64,000 nt of DNA from Ruegeria sediminis (lineage in GTDB: Bacteria; Pseudomonadota; Alphaproteobacteria; Rhodobacterales; Rhodobacteraceae), in assembly GCF_005938215.1 (NCBI RefSeq), contig NZ_VCPD01000004.1, forward strand, positions 1 to 64,000, read 5' to 3'. Shown in pieces: positions 62,619-64,000 of the stretch. The notes beneath the pieces are model-generated. The model did not search any database, had not been told where the DNA came from, and saw nothing but the letters and a program-made list of their open reading frames with translations. Each line of letters opens with the position of its first letter. Position 1 is the first letter of the stretch. The position numbers and the translations under genes were made by a program.

Positions 62619-63703
62619 TCCTCGTGGTCAATGCCGGGTCGTCCTCGATCAAGATCGAACTGTTCGGCCGCGATCTGACGCCGGTCCTGTCCGGTTCCGT
62701 CAGCGAAATCGGCGGTGACGCCCGGCTCAAGCTGGGTGACGGGAAAGGCCCGGTCGAAGCCCCGGATCACGCTGCCGCGCTGGACGCCCTGTTAAAGGGG
62801 CTGGATGCGCGCGGGCACCGCCTGTCTTCTTTCACGGCGGCCGGTCACCGGATCGTGCATGGCGGCGCGGACCTGACCGCGCCGGTCAGGTTGACGCCCG
62901 ATATTCTGCAAAGGATCGACGCCTGCACGCCGCTGGCGCCGCTGCACAACCCGCACAACCTGACCGCCATCCGCGCCCTGGCGGAAAGGCTGCCCGATCT
63001 GCCCCAGTTCGGGTCCTTCGATACCGCCTTCCATGCAACGAACCCGCGGGTCGCGACCGAATATGCCCTGCCCGCGGATCTTCGCGCGCTGGGTCTGCGC
63101 CGCTATGGTTTCCACGGCCTCAGCTACGCCTCGATGGTCGAGCATTTCGGCGACGCCCTGCCGCACCGCCTGCTGGGGCTGCACCTGGGCAACGGGGCCA
63201 GCCTGTGCGCCATGATCGGCGGTCGCAGCGTGGCGTCCAGCATGGGCTATTCCCCGCTCGACGGTCTCACCATGGGCACCCGCTGCGGTGCGATCGACGG
63301 CATGGTCGTGCTGCGGCTTGCGGGCGAGCGCGGGATCTCGGAAACCGACCGGCTGCTCAACCGGCACAGCGGTCTGACCGGGCTTGCCGGGACCAACGAC
63401 ATGGCCGCGATCCTGGCGCGCGACGACGATGAGGCACGGTTTGCGGCCGAGCATTTCTGCTACTGGGCCGCGCGCCATGCCGGCAGCGCCGCGGTGGCGA
63501 TGGGCGGGCTCGACGCCGTCGCCTTCACCGGCGGCATCGGCGAGAACGCGGTGCCCATCCGCGACAGGATCATGGAGCACCTGGCCTTCCTTGGCCCGGT
63601 TCCGGTGCATGTCGTGCCGGCGGACGAAGAGCGCCAGATCGCCCGCGACACCCTGCGCCTGCTGGAACGGGAACAACCGTCGCCGCATGAAACACTTGAT
63701 TGA
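62615..63703 (+). CDS. ackA: Acetate kinase
   Basis: A 362-aa acetate kinase that reversibly phosphorylates ADP from acetyl phosphate. The start at ATG 62615 (MILVVNAGSSSIKIELFGRD) overlaps the pta stop by 4 bp. The nucleotide and acetyl motifs NAGSSSIK, AGHRIVHGGAD, FDTAFH, YGFHGLSY, HLGNGAS and FTGGIGENA are all present. At 362 aa it is somewhat shorter than the usual 390-400. Next to xsc and pta it could harvest ATP from acetyl phosphate. Confidence 0.93.
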   Translation: MILVVNAGSSSIKIELFGRDLTPVLSGSVSEIGGDARLKLGDGKGPVEAPDHAAALDALLKGLDARGHRLSSFTAAGHRIVHGGADLTAPVRLTPDILQRIDACTPLAPLHNPHNLTAIRALAERLPDLPQFGSFDTAFHATNPRVATEYALPADLRALGLRRYGFHGLSYASMVEHFGDALPHRLLGLHLGNGASLCAMIGGRSVASSMGYSPLDGLTMGTRCGAIDGMVVLRLAGERGISETDRLLNRHSGLTGLAGTNDMAAILARDDDEARFAAEHFCYWAARHAGSAAVAMGGLDAVAFTGGIGENAVPIRDRIMEHLAFLGPVPVHVVPADEERQIARDTLRLLEREQPSPHETLD

Positions 63704-63750
63704 CGGTCCGTTTTGACGAGGCTGTATTGGAACCGCCTGGGAGGAAGCAC

Positions 63751-64000
63751 GTGACGCACCAGCCGAAGTTGGACCTGTCGCCCAAGGTCTCGGACGAGAT
63801 CCGGCGCACCACCTGCTACATGTGCGCCTGCCGCTGCGGCATCAACGTCCACATGAAGGACGGCAAGGTCGCCTACATCGAAGGCAACCGCGATCATCCG
63901 GTGAACAAGGGCGTGCTTTGCGCCAAGGGTTCGGCGGGGATCATGCAGGTCAACGCGCCCTCGCGGCTGCGGGCGCCTCTGAAGCGGGTCGGGCCGCGCG
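63751..64000 (+). CDS. soeA: Molybdopterin oxidoreductase, N-terminal part (SoeA-like, cut by window edge)
   Basis: Only the first 83 codons are present. The GTG at 63751 follows GGAGGAAGC. The opening Fe-S domain has C22, C25, C29 and C57 (CX2CX3CX27C) in TTCYMCACRCGIN and KGVLCAKGSAG, typical of the DMSO-reductase superfamily. No signal peptide is visible, so it is cytoplasmic. In roseobacters the xsc-pta locus is followed by soeABC, a sulfite dehydrogenase, which would oxidise the sulfite released by Xsc; formate dehydrogenase is an alternative. Confidence 0.6.
   Translation, partial: MTHQPKLDLSPKVSDEIRRTTCYMCACRCGINVHMKDGKVAYIEGNRDHPVNKGVLCAKGSAGIMQVNAPSRLRAPLKRVGPR

Overview
The window reads as a chromosomal segment of a marine Rhodobacteraceae member (Roseobacter-group alphaproteobacterium). 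This rests on the GC-rich sequence, the str and rpo ribosomal/RNA-polymerase clusters, a full ccoNOQP-ccoGHIS cbb3 oxidase locus under FnrL-type boxes, an anaerobic hemN next to fnrL, a TrcR/DUF1013 gene, and a taurine/sulfoacetaldehyde module (tauR-xsc-pta-ackA followed by a molybdopterin oxidoreductase). It is a compact housekeeping segment. I see no insertion sequence, prophage, CRISPR array, tRNA or rRNA.

1-18.7 kb, mostly minus strand: in transcriptional order secE-nusG-rplK-rplA, then rplJ-rplL-rpoB-rpoC, then rpsL-rpsG-fusA-tuf (tuf runs off the left edge). Genes of other function interrupt it: a plus-strand class II glutamine amidotransferase between rplA and rplJ, and a glycosyltransferase-like gene plus an EamA exporter between rpoC and rpsL. 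Good sigma70-type promoters precede rpsL (3432-3460) and secE (18643-18671), and several intergenic hairpins are terminators or processing sites.

18.7-34.3 kb: micro-oxic respiration. ccoNOQP (oxidase) and ccoGHIS (assembly, copper delivery) lie on the minus strand. A divergent universal stress protein, a LysR regulator paired with an SHMT-like enzyme, a Tat-exported bicupin, and the fnrL/hemN divergent pair follow. Three FNR boxes (23461, 27172, 32829) link these genes into one FnrL circuit.

34.4-47.7 kb: a degenerate EF-G paralogue, a yejABEF peptide importer, a ChaA-type antiporter, a membrane-anchored cytochrome c, prephenate dehydratase (pheA), nudC and the SRP RNA (ffs) with its own promoter.

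47.7-58.1 kb: a TetR/hydrolase pair with twin operators, a zinc metallopeptidase, a cobalamin riboswitch in front of a small Cys-rich protein of unknown function, a tyrosine phosphatase, dnaX-ybaB-recR, a SnoaL-like protein, RNase T2, trcR and an arsR-arsP pair.

58.1-64.0 kb: tauR, xsc, pta, ackA and the start of a SoeA-like molybdoenzyme, probably converting sulfoacetaldehyde to acetyl-CoA, ATP and sulfate. The items most worth following up are the B12-riboswitch orphan, the G-domain-degenerate EF-G, the near-leaderless FNR-controlled hemN, and the paired TauR-like direct repeats.
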